The translations under genes were made by a program, and so were the position numbers. DNA of 64,000 bases from Selaginella moellendorffii (Eukaryota; Streptophyta; Lycopodiopsida; Selaginellales; Selaginellaceae), in the NCBI RefSeq assembly GCF_000143415.4, contig NW_003314315.1, positions 1,053,514-1,117,513 of the forward strand, in the 5' to 3' direction. Positions 23,701 to 34,813 of the stretch are shown here, piece by piece (the first letter of the stretch is position 1; every line of letters begins with the position of its first letter). The notes under the pieces are model-generated. The model saw only the letters and a list, made by a program, of their open reading frames with translations. It was not told the DNA's origin and did not search any database.

Positions 23701-23816
23701 ATGGAGATGAGAGGGAGAATAAATAATCAATGCTACAACTTTTGTGATTGACTAGCGCTTTCCACTCATAACCACATTCATTTCAACAATATTATTCCTC
23801 TCACAATCAATTATAC
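23701..23816 (+). repeat. Right 116-bp direct terminal repeat of the palindromic unit
   Basis: Same-direction match to 10,216-10,330. It is preceded by the purine run TGAAGGGAAGAAAGT (23,686-23,700), which looks like a polypurine tract. What follows (ATTAC) does not match what precedes the left repeat (GCTCA), so no target duplication is shown. Confidence 0.6.
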
Positions 23817-23988
23817 AATTACTATGGGTGGCTCTTTAAAATTCTCATATCTCTCTAGATTCTAAAAGGTTGTATATTTTGTTAAAATAATTAACTTGTC
23901 CTTTGCAAGGACATAGCTAATTAATGCTCACAATACAGAAGAATATCTTTGTTCTTTTTTGTTAGTTTCTCCCCAAATTTTTTTCTAA

Positions 23989-25994
23989 GTGCTCGAGGAA
24001 GGAGAAGATATGAGAGAATTCTATTTGAAGTTCAATCAAGAGCCTCCAATTGTTTTCTCTAATAGTGTTATAGGAGAGAGCTTCCTCTGTAGAAGATTCA
24101 AGCTAAAGCTAGAATTAGTTAGTTTGGAGAATGTATGTCGTGATAAGGGTAATCAAATAGAAAAATCCATTCTTCTCGACAGTGGTGTGGGAGAGAATGG
24201 GATTCAATGGGATCTTGATAGATGTACAGGTCAAGAGATTCTAATTACAAGATCTTCGAAGTGAGGAGAGGAAAGTGCATCAGTTTCATAACTAATTGTG
24301 CAAGGAGTGAAGGATGAAGTTGTTATTCTCTCCAGTGACAAAAATGAAGAAGATGAGCTTCCCAATATAGCTTCCCAGACAAGTAGGTGTGTTCCTTCTG
24401 GACTAGTTTTTGAAGTGGTGGATAAAGCATTTCAGCAATCTTAATCATTACGGTTGGAATTGAAGGAGTTCCAGTACATAAGAGGTGAGGAGCTTCCTTC
24501 TTCCTATAATGGGAATATATTCTTTGAGTTTCCACCAGCAAGTTTGTCAAGTAGGAAAAGGGGTATGGAGACATGTCTTGATCCACATAATTGGTGCAGA
24601 GAAAAGACGACCCACTTCTCTCATTTCGATGGATCTGTGTCCATAGTCCATTGTGGTGGACAACTTTAGTGTGTCCCTGAGAAATGCATTTCTGATCGTG
24701 GCAAGAATATGTGTTTCTTTGAAGGCTCAGCAATCAATCCTCCTAGGCGTGATGAAGTTGCTACAGGATTGAGATGTCACAAATGCAGGGCAATACCTGT
24801 GTGTCAAGCATGTTGCAATGTAAAAATGTATTATTTTCTTCCACGGGATGGATGTTTAGGTAGAGTAGCAGTGCATGTTAGATACCACCAACATGCAATC
24901 GAGGAAGGAATCCACCGTGATTCTTTTTGCAATTTGAAGATTGCTGTTACTACAGAGGCTGGGAAGAAAAGTGCAGCAACTCCAAAGTGTGTTCAATAGT
25001 TTGTATTAAAGGACTATGTGGTGGACATATTGCTACAATCTGATAGCAAAAAAAAGTTCACGGTGAATAGCTTGAAGGACCTACTTCGAAATATAGAACC
25101 TATGACAAATTTAAATAGGTATAAAATTAACACCTAACTCTACTTTATCACTAATAACACTCTTTCTTTTGGTAGAATAAAGAACTGGATGCGAGAAGGG
25201 TGAGATGGAAAGCTTCAATCTGGATTGGATGGGATTTTGGAGCTAAAGAGAAAATGTCCTTATTGTAAGCAATTAAAGAGAACAACTTGAGAGATGGTTC
25301 ATGGGGTTCAAATATAGAGGGAAAGGGCCCATGAACAAGAGTGCACCCCCTTTTCCAATCGGTTGGTTAAAGGTCTTGGGATACTTGGGGTTAAGCGTCC
25401 TTGGGTTTGAATAGTACTGGGCTGGGTGACCTCCCAAGAAGTCTAAATTCAGGAGCGTTTACATTTGGTATCGGAGCGGTCTTGGGTCCGACTCTATTGG
25501 TTGGCTAAGGGAATCACACTACATGTTGATTGACATCTAGTTGGTCCAGTTTGCTCCCGCTGGGCTCGACCCGAGGGGTAGGGTGTCAAGAGAGCGGGGC
25601 TCTCAAGAGAGCTGTGGTTCTCAACTTCCATTCACGAGGGCGTGAACTTGTAGGGAAGCGTGGTGGATTGTAAGCAACCAAAGAGAACAAGAGTGCACCC
25701 TTTTTTCTAATCGGTTAAGGGTCTTGGGATACTTGGGGTTAAGTGTCCTTGGGTTTGAATAGTACTGGGCTGGGTGACCTCTCGGGAAGTCCAAATTCAA
25801 GAGCTTACACCTATAAGTTTATTCATGGGAGCTTATTCGTTGGCCAAGTGACTTCAAACAATCAACACCCTTTCATCTTTAAGATGTCTACCCTTGGTCC
25901 TGCTTCTAGTGTGGACTTTGTACAATGGATGGATATAGGGATTTGGCTAATTCCTGGAGGAGCTCATGTTTATGATCACAAGTGTTAGTTGGAG
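23989..25994 (+). pseudogene. Decayed coding region with cysteine motif, split by a TRIM
   Basis: Not recognised. Plus-strand frames follow each other with a few stops: 23,989-24,264; 24,300-24,669; 24,709-24,999, with paired cysteines (GLRCHKCRAIPVCQACC) and then GRVAVHVRYHQHAIEEG; 25,000-25,120; 25,170-25,263. After the Cassandra insertion the frame resumes at 25,810 with YKFIHGSLFVGQVTSN, then FIFKMSTLGPASSVDFVQWM. Zinc-finger-like cysteines followed by such a core would suit a DNA-transposase or transposon-associated protein, but that is a guess. The resumption of a coding-looking frame on both sides of the TRIM indicates the region was coding before the insertion. Confidence 0.35.
25264..25809 (+). 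mobile_element. Cassandra-type TRIM, second copy
   Basis: LTRs at 25,264-25,463 (200 bp) and 25,669-25,809 (141 bp), starting TGTAAGC and ending TTACA. A good initiator-tRNA-Met primer site TGGTATCGGAGC (25,466-25,477) follows the left LTR. Both LTRs contain the 5S-like GTTAAGCGT and GGGTGACCT blocks. The right LTR has lost about 50 bp between two GAAC tetranucleotides, a typical short-repeat deletion. Flanks CTTAT and CCTAT are a probable target duplication with one mismatch. Older than the copy at 2,915 judging by divergence. Confidence 0.82.
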
Positions 25995-26164
25995 TAGTAC
26001 GTACCCATATCCTCGTGTTAGGCCACCAGTATGCTGAAATAGTACAATGGATGGATATAGGGATTTGGCTAATTCCTGGAGGAGCTCATGTTTATGATCA
26101 CAAGTGTTAGTTGGAGTAGTACGTACCTATATCCTCGTGTTAGGCCACCAGTATGCTGAAATAG
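25921..26164 (+). repeat. 122-bp tandem duplication
   Basis: Two almost identical 122-bp units, 25,921-26,042 and 26,043-26,164 (one visible difference, CCCATAT against CCTATAT). The second half of each unit (from about GTACGTACC to TGAAATAG) is a fragment of the A-family LTR (compare 34,425-34,468). The duplication therefore postdates the joining of the A fragment to the decayed coding region. Confidence 0.8.
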
Positions 26165-26194
26165 TGCCAGCACAAACTATCTTTTGGACATATA

Positions 26195-26597
26195 TGTCCG
26201 AGGTCCATCTCGAACTCCATCTTGGGTCCATCGCAGATTCCATCTCGGACTCCATCTCAAGTCCATCTCGGACTCCATCTCGGGTCCATCTCAGACTCCA
26301 TCTCGAACTCTATCTTGGGTCCATCTCGGACTCTATCTCGAGTTCATCTCAGACTCCATCTTGGACTCAACCATATGTCATGTGTTGGTCCTCTTGTGTC
26401 CCTTTTCTAGAGACTCTTTTATTGCTCACTTTGTGCTCATTCCTTGAATACTTCGTTGGGAGTTCCACTCCTGCTCTTGACTTTTCAAGTCGGAGCTTTT
26501 AGTCTAAACGTGTTATGCTTGTTTGGCTTTCGCTTCAGCCACTACCACGTGGCACTCTTTCGGCTCCACTTTGGGGCTTAGGGATTTATGTCTCACA
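26195..26597 (-). repeat. Truncated 3' LTR of element B
   Basis: Matches the last 400 bp of 31,209-32,849, including the CTCGGACTCCAT minisatellite (26,210-26,370), the TTGGGAGTTCCACTCCTGCT block and the end TGTCTCACA. The first 1.2 kb of the LTR is absent. Upstream, 26,105-26,170 matches the A-family LTR, so the junction is a recombination scar. Confidence 0.78.
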
Positions 26598-26739
26598 ACT
26601 CCACCACCCATAGACGAAGTTCAATATCCTCATCGAATGATAAATTATTTTATAAAGTAATACTAACATGTATTACCCTTTCCATCCTTGCCACCTAACC
26701 AATATTCGTCAATAGTTTGACACCGAAGGCTCACCATGC

Positions 26740-27419
26740 CTTGTCCATCCTCTAAGGAGCATAGTCTTTCCAAGGTCCTGGAAGACCTACTCAAGTGCGT
26801 CACCCACGTCATGGGATATAGCTCTTCGGATGAGCGGTAGCTACAAATGCAGGACAACCTGGTGGAGCTCATTGTAGCCTGTGACATCATTCATCACCTC
26901 CACAGCTTGTTTACACTCTTTGACAGGCCACAGGTTGAAGGGGCGCCCTTCCCACCACCCGTACTTCTCGGCCTCAAGCTACTCGACACACTAACGTGAG
27001 GAAAGATGTTGACAGCAGCACAGTCTCCATCTAGTATGGCAGCTCAATTCTTCTACTTTCAAAAGTTGATGGGAATGAAGAGGCTGGCTGAATTACAGGA
27101 GTTGCTGTTTGACGAGCTTGAGAGCAACTGCCATCCACCAGACTATGCTTCTAGCTACAGCGAACCTGCCAAGGACCAGTTAGTCAAGGCTGACCGCACT
27201 TCCAAATTGGATGCAGGAACGAGCAATAGGGATGAACTGAGGAGACCATCGTACGTGAGTAAATCTGTCGGCTTTCTTCTCGTGGCCATTGCCGAGACTG
27301 GAGTGGTCGGCCTTCCCTCACTACTTACCGCTATTACATTGCAGTCTAATCCAAGAGCTACTTCCAACTTAAAGACTCATTTGACCATTTGTGGTGGTTC
27401 TCTGCTTTTATTGGTTTAG
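26740..27419 (+). pseudogene. Host-gene fragment captured in element B (SCAPER-like?)
   Basis: The plus strand reads like a conserved cytosolic protein: SLSKVLEDLLKCVTHVMGYS, a stop, then LQMQDNLVELIVACDIIHHL and DRPQVEGAPFPPPVLLGLKL. After another stop comes an open 137-residue stretch with FLLVAIAETGVVGLPSLLTA. From memory this resembles the plant homologue of SCAPER (S-phase cyclin A-associated protein), but I cannot align it, so the name is tentative. At least two stops make it non-functional. It lies antisense to element B and near its 3' LTR, a usual place for captured sequence. Its codon-like composition contrasts with the T-rich remainder of the element. Confidence 0.4.
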
Positions 27420-30400
27420 TTCTCACTAAACTTGTTAGAGACACCTTCTCTATCTCAATCCCACTACTCATTCTTGAGTAGTCTCAGTTTCCATTGATAT
27501 AACCTTTGCACTTTGGAACTTTTAATTTTGACTTCTCAGAGTCAATTTCCTGGGTGTCTCCGACACCTTACATTGCACCTATTGTGCAACTCCAGTTTCA
27601 CATCTTATAAAGTTCTTTACCTGAGGGCATCATCATCCTCTTTTCTATTTTGTGCCACCTTTGGCACTAAGTTCCAGTTATCATAATTTGTGCTAGGGCT
27701 ATCTACGGCCCTATCATTTAGTTGGAGCTTCCGCTTTCACCAAATTGGAGCAATTGAGAATCCATCCTTGGAAACACATTGGCCTCCCCACAATCCATCA
27801 GCATCCAACACATTAGTGTTTTTAACTTAACTTTGCCATTTGGGTTCTGTCCCATGATTCCCATGGCTCTTGTCTTAGCCACTAGTCTTTTGCTTTTATT
27901 TATTGATTATTGCACTAAATAACATAAAATCACTACTTTCATCCTTGAGGTATTCTTTTGATTTCATGGCAAAACCTCCACTTTGCCAAATCCAGAGAGT
28001 GCTCACCCTTAGTAAGTCTCTTTAGTATTTTCTGCTATGGGCTCCATCCATGGCCTAACTCTGTGACCCTTCCATGGGTCTCTCCTAGAGATTATTTTCT
28101 TTGAACTCATTATGCCATTGCATTCACATAGCTCATTTCCCTTAAGTGTTCTTCCCACTTGGTCACCTTGACCAAGCTACACCATTATCATTAATTCAAA
28201 TTAATACTTTGAACTAGGAACCTTATTCATTACCTAAACAAGGACTTTGTCCTTATTTAGACATAAGATCACTTAGTGATCTCATTTTGGCACCTTAACA
28301 AGTTTGTCAATAGATACTAGGTCTTTTAGACTTTTAAGTGTTTGACCATGACCTCGAAGGCATCCCCCATACTTGGCGGTGTGCCCAAGCCAGCCCTTCC
28401 AGCCAAGGGTCCATAGCAATTGAGACTGGGTGTCCCCATCTCATTCACCACGTCCTTGGTGCCTCTTTCACCAAAGTGTTCAAATTAAATATGCCAAACT
28501 TTCACTCTAAGCAATCTAACCATGTATCACGACTCCCAGGCATCCCCTGCTTGGCGGTGTGCCCAAGACAATCTCCTCACTGAGAGTCCATGACCACCGA
28601 AATATGAGTGTCCTCATATTCCAAACCATCACCACGCCCTAGGACCCAAACCCAAGCACTAAAGGGTTGGGACTCGAACCCAACCTCCGTATATGCATCT
28701 ACGGATGGCATCACCTAGGATGTCAGGCATAACTCCCCACGCGGTACACCAATTTATACCTAAAGCGTGCTACAGATCAAACTTTAGGAACATAGTTCCT
28801 CTACATTGCCAAGTCCTCTCACTTGACAAGTCTATGATCATGTATAGACTCTTTCATACTTGGCCCTATGGGCTGCCTTTTTTGAAGTTAGCACCTTCAA
28901 CTAAGGTACTTGTTCCCCCAACTTGCTAACCTAGCTTAGTAAGTCATCTGACTATCGTAACATGGTTCATACATAAGCGTGAAAGTCCTTAACCATTGAC
29001 TTTCGTTCAAAGCTATCCCTTTGAACACTCAAGAATTACTTCCCCTACCTTATGGCAAGCTCTAAGACCACACTTCTGCTATGCCACTCTGATTTCGCGC
29101 ATTCTATGAACCATTTACATTTGGTTTTCTAGGTACTAAACTACCTAGAATTGTCTTTGGGCACATTGAAGGAACTTTGTCCCTTAGTTTGCTAAGGCCT
29201 CTCTTTTCACAAGATTTCTAATTGCTATATAGTTTAACATGGATAATTCTATATTTTAGACTCTCCATGGCATCACGATTACTAGTAACAACACGTTTGA
29301 GCACCCTCTTAATTCTCCACTCCCAACTTACATAACCACCCTTGGTTATGCCCTTTGATTAATATGATTCGGTTCTATCCCTTTACTACTTGCTTTTGGC
29401 TTCACACATTTCTTTCGGTTATTCTCCTCCAGACTAAGAGAATAGCTTTGCACTTTCTACCATGCCTTAGCAAGTATTCTTAGGGATGAACTTACCTGAT
29501 AGCTTAGGGCGTGGTTCTTCAATCCGGGTACGCTCACCTTGTAATCCTACACACTGGGATTATTGTTGTTACTTATGGGCCTTTATATGCCCATCATTAG
29601 CCTTGCCAAAATTCCTTTTTGGCTTTGTCCAATTCAGATAGACAGACTACTCTTATCTTCGCAACTTTGGACATTGAATAGCATTTATTACCCATCATTT
29701 GTTAAAGACTTAGTCCCTTGGGCTTTATCTAATGCCCTTATAACACTAAATACTACTTCTTAGTGTTTTAGAGCATTTGGGTGTCCTAATGATGGCCTCT
29801 TTCAATGAGCATTCCCTTTATAACATTGACTTACTATATCGTAACATAAGCAATTTGTTCTCCATAAGGGTATATCCAACTTCTTTATCCCAATAAAAAG
29901 TCTTAGATAGTTACTTTCTGCCAATTTAACCAATTATTTTGCACCTTTTGTTTAGTTGCCTCATAGTGGTCAAGTCCTACAACTCATTGTTGGTGCTTTC
30001 ACACCTCCGTCATTATTTGGGTCACCATACTCCAATTGCATTCTTTCCAGCTTAGGCTATGCCATTCCCATTTCCACTAAGGTTCCTTTGGAAAGGAGTT
30101 CTTATGAACTCGCCAATTTAACCTTAAAGCATCATGCCTTGGCACATTCAATGTCTTCACACCATCAGCTCCATGAGCCTACCCTTATGACACTTCTTAC
30201 TTGTGTCTAAGTCTTTTCCAAAACTAAAACAGTTGTTTCTCATACCAACTATCTATTAGTATTGCACTATAGAGTTTATGCACAATTTTGTGTCAAAGTT
30301 GTTTTCTTTTCTGGGGAACACCTTTCCCACGACTTTAGTATAGCATATTCTACCATCAATGAGATACCCACTGTTCTCATACTTGGATTTTATGATCCTC

Positions 30401-31208
30401 CCCATCCTTCATGGGGCACAATACACCTCAATCTAAATGTTTTTACCAATACCTTAGGACCATTCCTTGACTTTACTTAAGTCATCTAGCATTTTTGGAT
30501 TTTGCTAATCCAATAACCTGTAAGGTTCTATTTTTGAGGTGTCAGTTTGTTGAAATACAACTTTGTGTATTCATGTACAAGGACCATCTTTGCAAGTGTT
30601 GCTCTAACACTTGATTATTCCTCATTTTCTATAGGCTACTTTTGCTCCTTAGGACTATCCATCCATATGATGAGAATACCGACTCATCTTCTGAGCACAC
30701 CCCCAACTCCTTGGGTTTGTTCCAACATTTATAAAAGGTAACCCCGACTATCATTTCAAGGACTCATGTCTTCATCCATATTTGACCTCTCACGGTCATT
30801 AATTCCGGTCTCCAATTCATGAGCACCAGCCTCAACTATATGAGGATAATCTTGTGACTCATTTATTGTTTTGGAGTCCTTATCTTTCTCGTGATCCTAA
30901 CTATAGTTGTTTACGTCAATTACATTAATCAATTTGCTAAGTCAAATGCTCATCTAGATCACATCCTTAACTCTCTGAGAAAAACTTTATACTGTTCCCA
31001 AGATCCCAAAATTATTCCATTATTGGCCCTTTTCTATCTACCACTTCATCTACAAGTTCACACATGAACTATAGTGGAGAGCCATGTCTTCCCGACTTAC
31101 TACTCCCCAAGGATAGGCCCACCCCTAGGACCTTCCGATACCAACATCAATAATGATATACTTGAGCATCAATAAAAGTCAAACTAAGGAACAACTCCGA
31201 TACCAAGT

Positions 31209-32849
31209 TGTAAGTGACTAAATTTTCCATTCTACTTTAATCACTTAACCACACCTCCGACCACTTGGAAGAGTTTCACTCACAACCTCCATAAGTCCTA
31301 TTTTGGACTTGGGGACTTGCTAGCCCCAAGAATGGCATCCATACCACTCAACTATTGCACTTGGTCCAAGTGCTCCACATGTCTGATCCCATGACTGACA
31401 CCTAATGTACCATCAACATACCAGCCCGTTATGCTAAGGCCATACCCATTCACCTTGGTCACACTGGTGGTTCAACACCACCTGCATCACAGTCCCATCT
31501 CTCAAAGACTGGGCCATCTATCCATGAGTGACCATCCTAGGTCCACTCATTAACATCTTTAAGATGCCTGCAAACATAGGGAACAGCCTTCCCCAATATC
31601 CATTTTACAGTCCCCACCAAGTCCCTTTTTTGTCCATGGCCGTGTTCACCAACACTGGCATTGGGGCAAGGCCCACAAGCCCGACCACTAAGTCCCACTA
31701 TCCTCTAGGATTTTCTCACCACATGACCATATCCTTGGTCACTATACCAAAGGACCATTCCTCTTCCTTTCTATAGTTTGGGATTTTGGAACAACATTTT
31801 GGAACACCGTGGCCCTATGTGAGCTTCATGGGTACTCTCCCTACCTTTTGCCTTTGGGTGCTTTAGCCATGGGCTTAGAGCAAGGTTTTGTTGAGCCACA
31901 CTAGGTATCCAAGTAGGTAATGCCACCCACACTTGGATTAGGAGCATTGGCCATCGATCTCCCGAGGGAACTAGAGCCGGCTCTTGAACACTTCACCAAG
32001 CTACCTTATTTGTCGATCTGTATTCACTTTAGCTTTGGACATCTCAATGGTTATCCCATCACCCAACACCTAAGTACGGCCTTCTTGGGCCAAATTGGCC
32101 TTTCCTAGCCAAACTGGTTCCACTAGAGTCCTCCCCCTACTATACTTTTGGAGCTCACCAAGCCCCCCAAGGTCTGGGAGACAAATGCTTTGGGCTTTCA
32201 CCCTTGGACTCGAACTTGAACTCAGACTTAGACTTGGACTCGGGCTCAGTCTCGGCCTCAGCCTCAGTCTTGCTCTCGGTCTCAGTCCCACTCTTGTTCT
32301 CGGTCTCAATCTCGGTCTTGACCTTGGACTTTATCTCGGGTCCTTCTTGGACTCCATCTTGGGTCCATCTCGGACTCCATCTCGGTCCATCTCAGACTCC
32401 ATCTTGAGTCCATCTTGGACTCCATCTCCGGTCCATCTCGGACTCCATCTTGAGTCCATCTTGAACTCCATCTCAGACTCCATTTCGGGTCTATCTCGGA
32501 CTCCATCTTGGACTCTATCTCAGACTCCATCTTGGGTCCATCTCAGACTCCATCTCAGACTCCATCTTGAGTCCATCTCAGACTCCATCTTGAGTCCATC
32601 TCAAACTCCATTTTGAACTCAACCACGTATCATGTGTTAGTCCTCTTATGTCCCTTTTCTAGAGACTCTTTTATTGCTCGCTTTGTGCTTGTTCCTCGAA
32701 CACTTCATTGGGAGTTCCACTCCTGCTCTTGACTTTTCAAGTCGAAGCTTTTAGTCCAAATGTGTTATGCTTGTTTGGCTTTCTCTTTGGCCACTACCAC
32801 ATGGCACTCTTTCAACTCCACTTTGGGGCTTAGGGATTTGTGTCTCACA
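31209..32849 (-). repeat. Complete 5' LTR of element B, with minisatellite
   Basis: 1,641 bp, with ends TGTAAGTGAC and GTCTCACA. About 32,200-32,620 is built of CTCGGACT/CCATCTCGGGT units of 6, 12 and 18 bp. These stay open in several frames and create spurious serine/aspartate- and leucine-rich proteins on both strands. Related copies: 38,155-45,420 (solo, split), 32,850-33,677 plus 46,165-46,230 (inverted, partial), and 26,195-26,597. Confidence 0.85.
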
Positions 32850-33677
32850 CTAGTTTGGCCAAGAAAGGCCAATGTGACCTAAGAAGGCTATGTTCACATG
32901 TTGGGTAATGATATATCCATTAAAGAGTCCAAGGCTAGAGTGAATACAGATTAACAAGTGGGGTAGCTTGGTGAAGTGTTCAAGAGCTCGCTTTAGTTCC
33001 CCTGGGAGATCGAATGGTCAATATTCCTAATCCAACCATGGGTGGCACTACCTACTTGTATACCTGATATGCTCAACGGAACCTCGCTCTAGCCCCATGG
33101 CTAGAGCACCCAAAGGTGGAAGGTGGGGAGAGTACCCATAAGGTTTGCGTAGAGTCATTATTCTGAAATGTTGTCCCAAAGTCCCGAACTGTGAAAAGGA
33201 ATCCTCTTGCGTAGTGACCAAGGATACAGTCACATGTGGAGGAAGTCCTAGAGGACTATAGGACTTAATGGTTAGGCTTATGAGCCTTAACCCAATGGCA
33301 ATGTTGGCGAACACGACTATGGACAAAAAAAGACTTGGTGAGGACTGAAAAAAGAATATTGGGGAAGGCTATTCCCCATGTCTACGGGTCTAAGGATGTT
33401 AAAGAGTGGATCTAGAATGATTACTTATGGACAAATGGCTTAATTTTTGAGAGACGAGACTGTGATGTAAGTGGTGTTCGATCACCATGTGACAAAGGTG
33501 AATGGGCATGGCTTTAGCATAACGGGCTGATATATTAATAGTACCTTTGGGTGTTGGTCATAAGATTGAACACGTGGAGCACTTGGATTAAGTGTAAAGG
33601 TTGAGTGGCATAAATGCCATTCTTGGGGCTAGCAAGTCCCTAAGTCTGGAATAAGACTTATGGAGGTTGTGAGTGAG
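32850..33677 (-). repeat. Inverted partial B-family LTR, split by element A
   Basis: Reverse complement of roughly the first 900 bp of the B LTR (compare 31,275-32,115). It is interrupted at 33,677 by element A and resumes at 46,165-46,230, ending TTAGTTGCTTATA, the complement of the LTR start. GTGAG at 33,673-33,677 and 46,160-46,164 is the target duplication. It adjoins the right end of element B at 32,849, so B probably landed in, or recombined with, another B copy. Confidence 0.8.
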
Positions 33678-34813
33678 TGTCGCAAATGTGACTTCAGGTA
33701 TCGAAAGTTACCTGTCGGCTAGTCCTTTCTGATATTCTTTCCTTACTACCACGACGGCAGGAGGTCGATATTACTAGACTCATTATCAATCTCCACCTGA
33801 GCTAGTTGAGAAACTGGTCATCACATGTGCACTTAGACCGGAAGGGCACTAAGGAAGGAAATCCTAAGTTGTCATTTGTCAAGCAGACTTGACACAGTGA
33901 TGAGAAACTTATGATGTTGACTTGCACTTGCTAGTGTTGGGAACCCCTGCGATATTGAGCTTGGTCCCTCAATATCGCTAGATGATAGCTTACCGTGTCT
34001 GCCAAACACCCTCGCTATCATGCCCTTAGCGTTAGTCTCAATTCGGTCCCAAATGTTATTTATGGAAAGTGTCCAGATTTGCTCATTTGGCATATCTACG
34101 GAATGTAGAAATCGGCCTGAACACACTAGTGTTCATCCCATGTCCAAATTCGCAATCTAACGCCATTCCATATTTAGTAGATTTCGAGCTTGTCCCAGAG
34201 ACTAACTCCTGATACTAAGGGAGGCTTGGGGTGAAAGCCCAAAGCGTGTGTTCCTTAAGGGGGGGGGGAGGCTGTGGGGGGTTCCAAATGTATAGTAGGG
34301 ATAGTGGGTAAGTCGGGCATGGCCGACCAACCTGAGGCATAGTTTAGCTCCCGCTTGGGTGCTTGTCCTTGTTCTGCGTTTGGCTTGGGTCTAAGCCCAA
34401 GTTCTATTCCATGCTAGATGGTGGAGTACCCATATTCTCACGTTAAGCCACCGGTATGCCGAAATAGTGCCAAACTTCGTTTAACTCCATTTTGCGTGCT
34501 AGTCCTGGCATTGGGATGCTGGTTGCTCCAGGACTGTTCCAAGTCACTCCGGCCTCCTGTCCCTTTGCTCCTTGAGCTGTATGCTCGAGAGTTGCTCCAT
34601 GGTTCAATTTCGTCACTCCTTGGCTCCATGCTTAGGAGTTTGGCACTGTTCCTTTGTTCAATGGCCCAAGGCCCTAAGCCTCGGGTTCCACACCGTGTTC
34701 CTTTGGACACGTGGCATCTATCACGTGGCACAAAGAGGGTTTAGGTTCCACTTCGTGGTGTTATCCTATGGTAAATCACCATAGGATAAAGGGTCAAAAC
34801 CACGTGTGCTACA
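33678..34813 (+). repeat. 5' LTR of element A
   Basis: 1,136 bp, plus orientation. It contains the G homopolymer near 34,260, CACGTG boxes near the 3' end (34,700-34,735 and 34,801) and the hairpin TATCCTATGG..CCATAGGATA (34,763-34,789). The end GTGTGCTACA is followed by TT and the primer-binding site. Confidence 0.9.

Larger units (their letters stand above)
10216..23816. repeat. 13.6-kb imperfect palindrome bounded by 115-bp direct repeats
   Basis: The left arm (about 10,380-17,440) pairs with the right arm (about 19,670-23,600) in opposite orientation. Matching pairs include 10,440/23,575, 11,330/22,690, 13,390/22,235, 13,900/21,700, 14,760/20,390 and 17,390/19,710. The arms differ by blocks missing from the right arm (11,780-13,358, about 14,960-16,450 and about 16,511-17,003). 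The right arm also contains a secondarily inverted piece (21,160-21,586). The outer ends carry a 115-bp direct repeat (10,216-10,330 and 23,701-23,816), beginning TGGAGATGAGAGGG and ending AATTATACA. A purine run (GAAGGGAAGAAAG) precedes the right one, as in front of a 3' LTR. No matching target duplication is seen, so I do not claim an LTR element. A transcript across it could fold into long double-stranded RNA. Confidence 0.8.
26195..32849 (-). mobile_element. Non-coding LTR retrotransposon B (LARD-like), minus orientation
   Basis: A complete LTR lies at 31,209-32,849 and a truncated one at about 26,195-26,597, both ending CTCACA. Left of the complete LTR, CTCCGATACCA (31,195-31,205) is the complement of a TGGTATCGGAG primer site, so the element is read on the minus strand. 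Right of 26,597, the complement gives GGGTGGTGGAG, a plausible polypurine tract. The 4.6-kb interior (26,598-31,208) has no gag or pol. It contains a fragment of a host gene near the 3' end (about 26,740-27,419) and a repeated motif GGCATCCCC....CTTGGCGGTGTGCCCAAG (28,367-28,390 and 28,539-28,566). The left LTR is fused to a short A-LTR fragment. Non-autonomous. Confidence 0.78.

Noticed and set aside
10216-23816. Calling the palindromic unit an LTR retrotransposon from its 115-bp direct repeats and purine run
   Set aside because: No target duplication, no primer-binding site and very short repeats; kept as a bounded repeat without class.
32070-32616. Open frames of 173 residues plus and 79 minus
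   Set aside because: Same minisatellite artefact in the complete B LTR.
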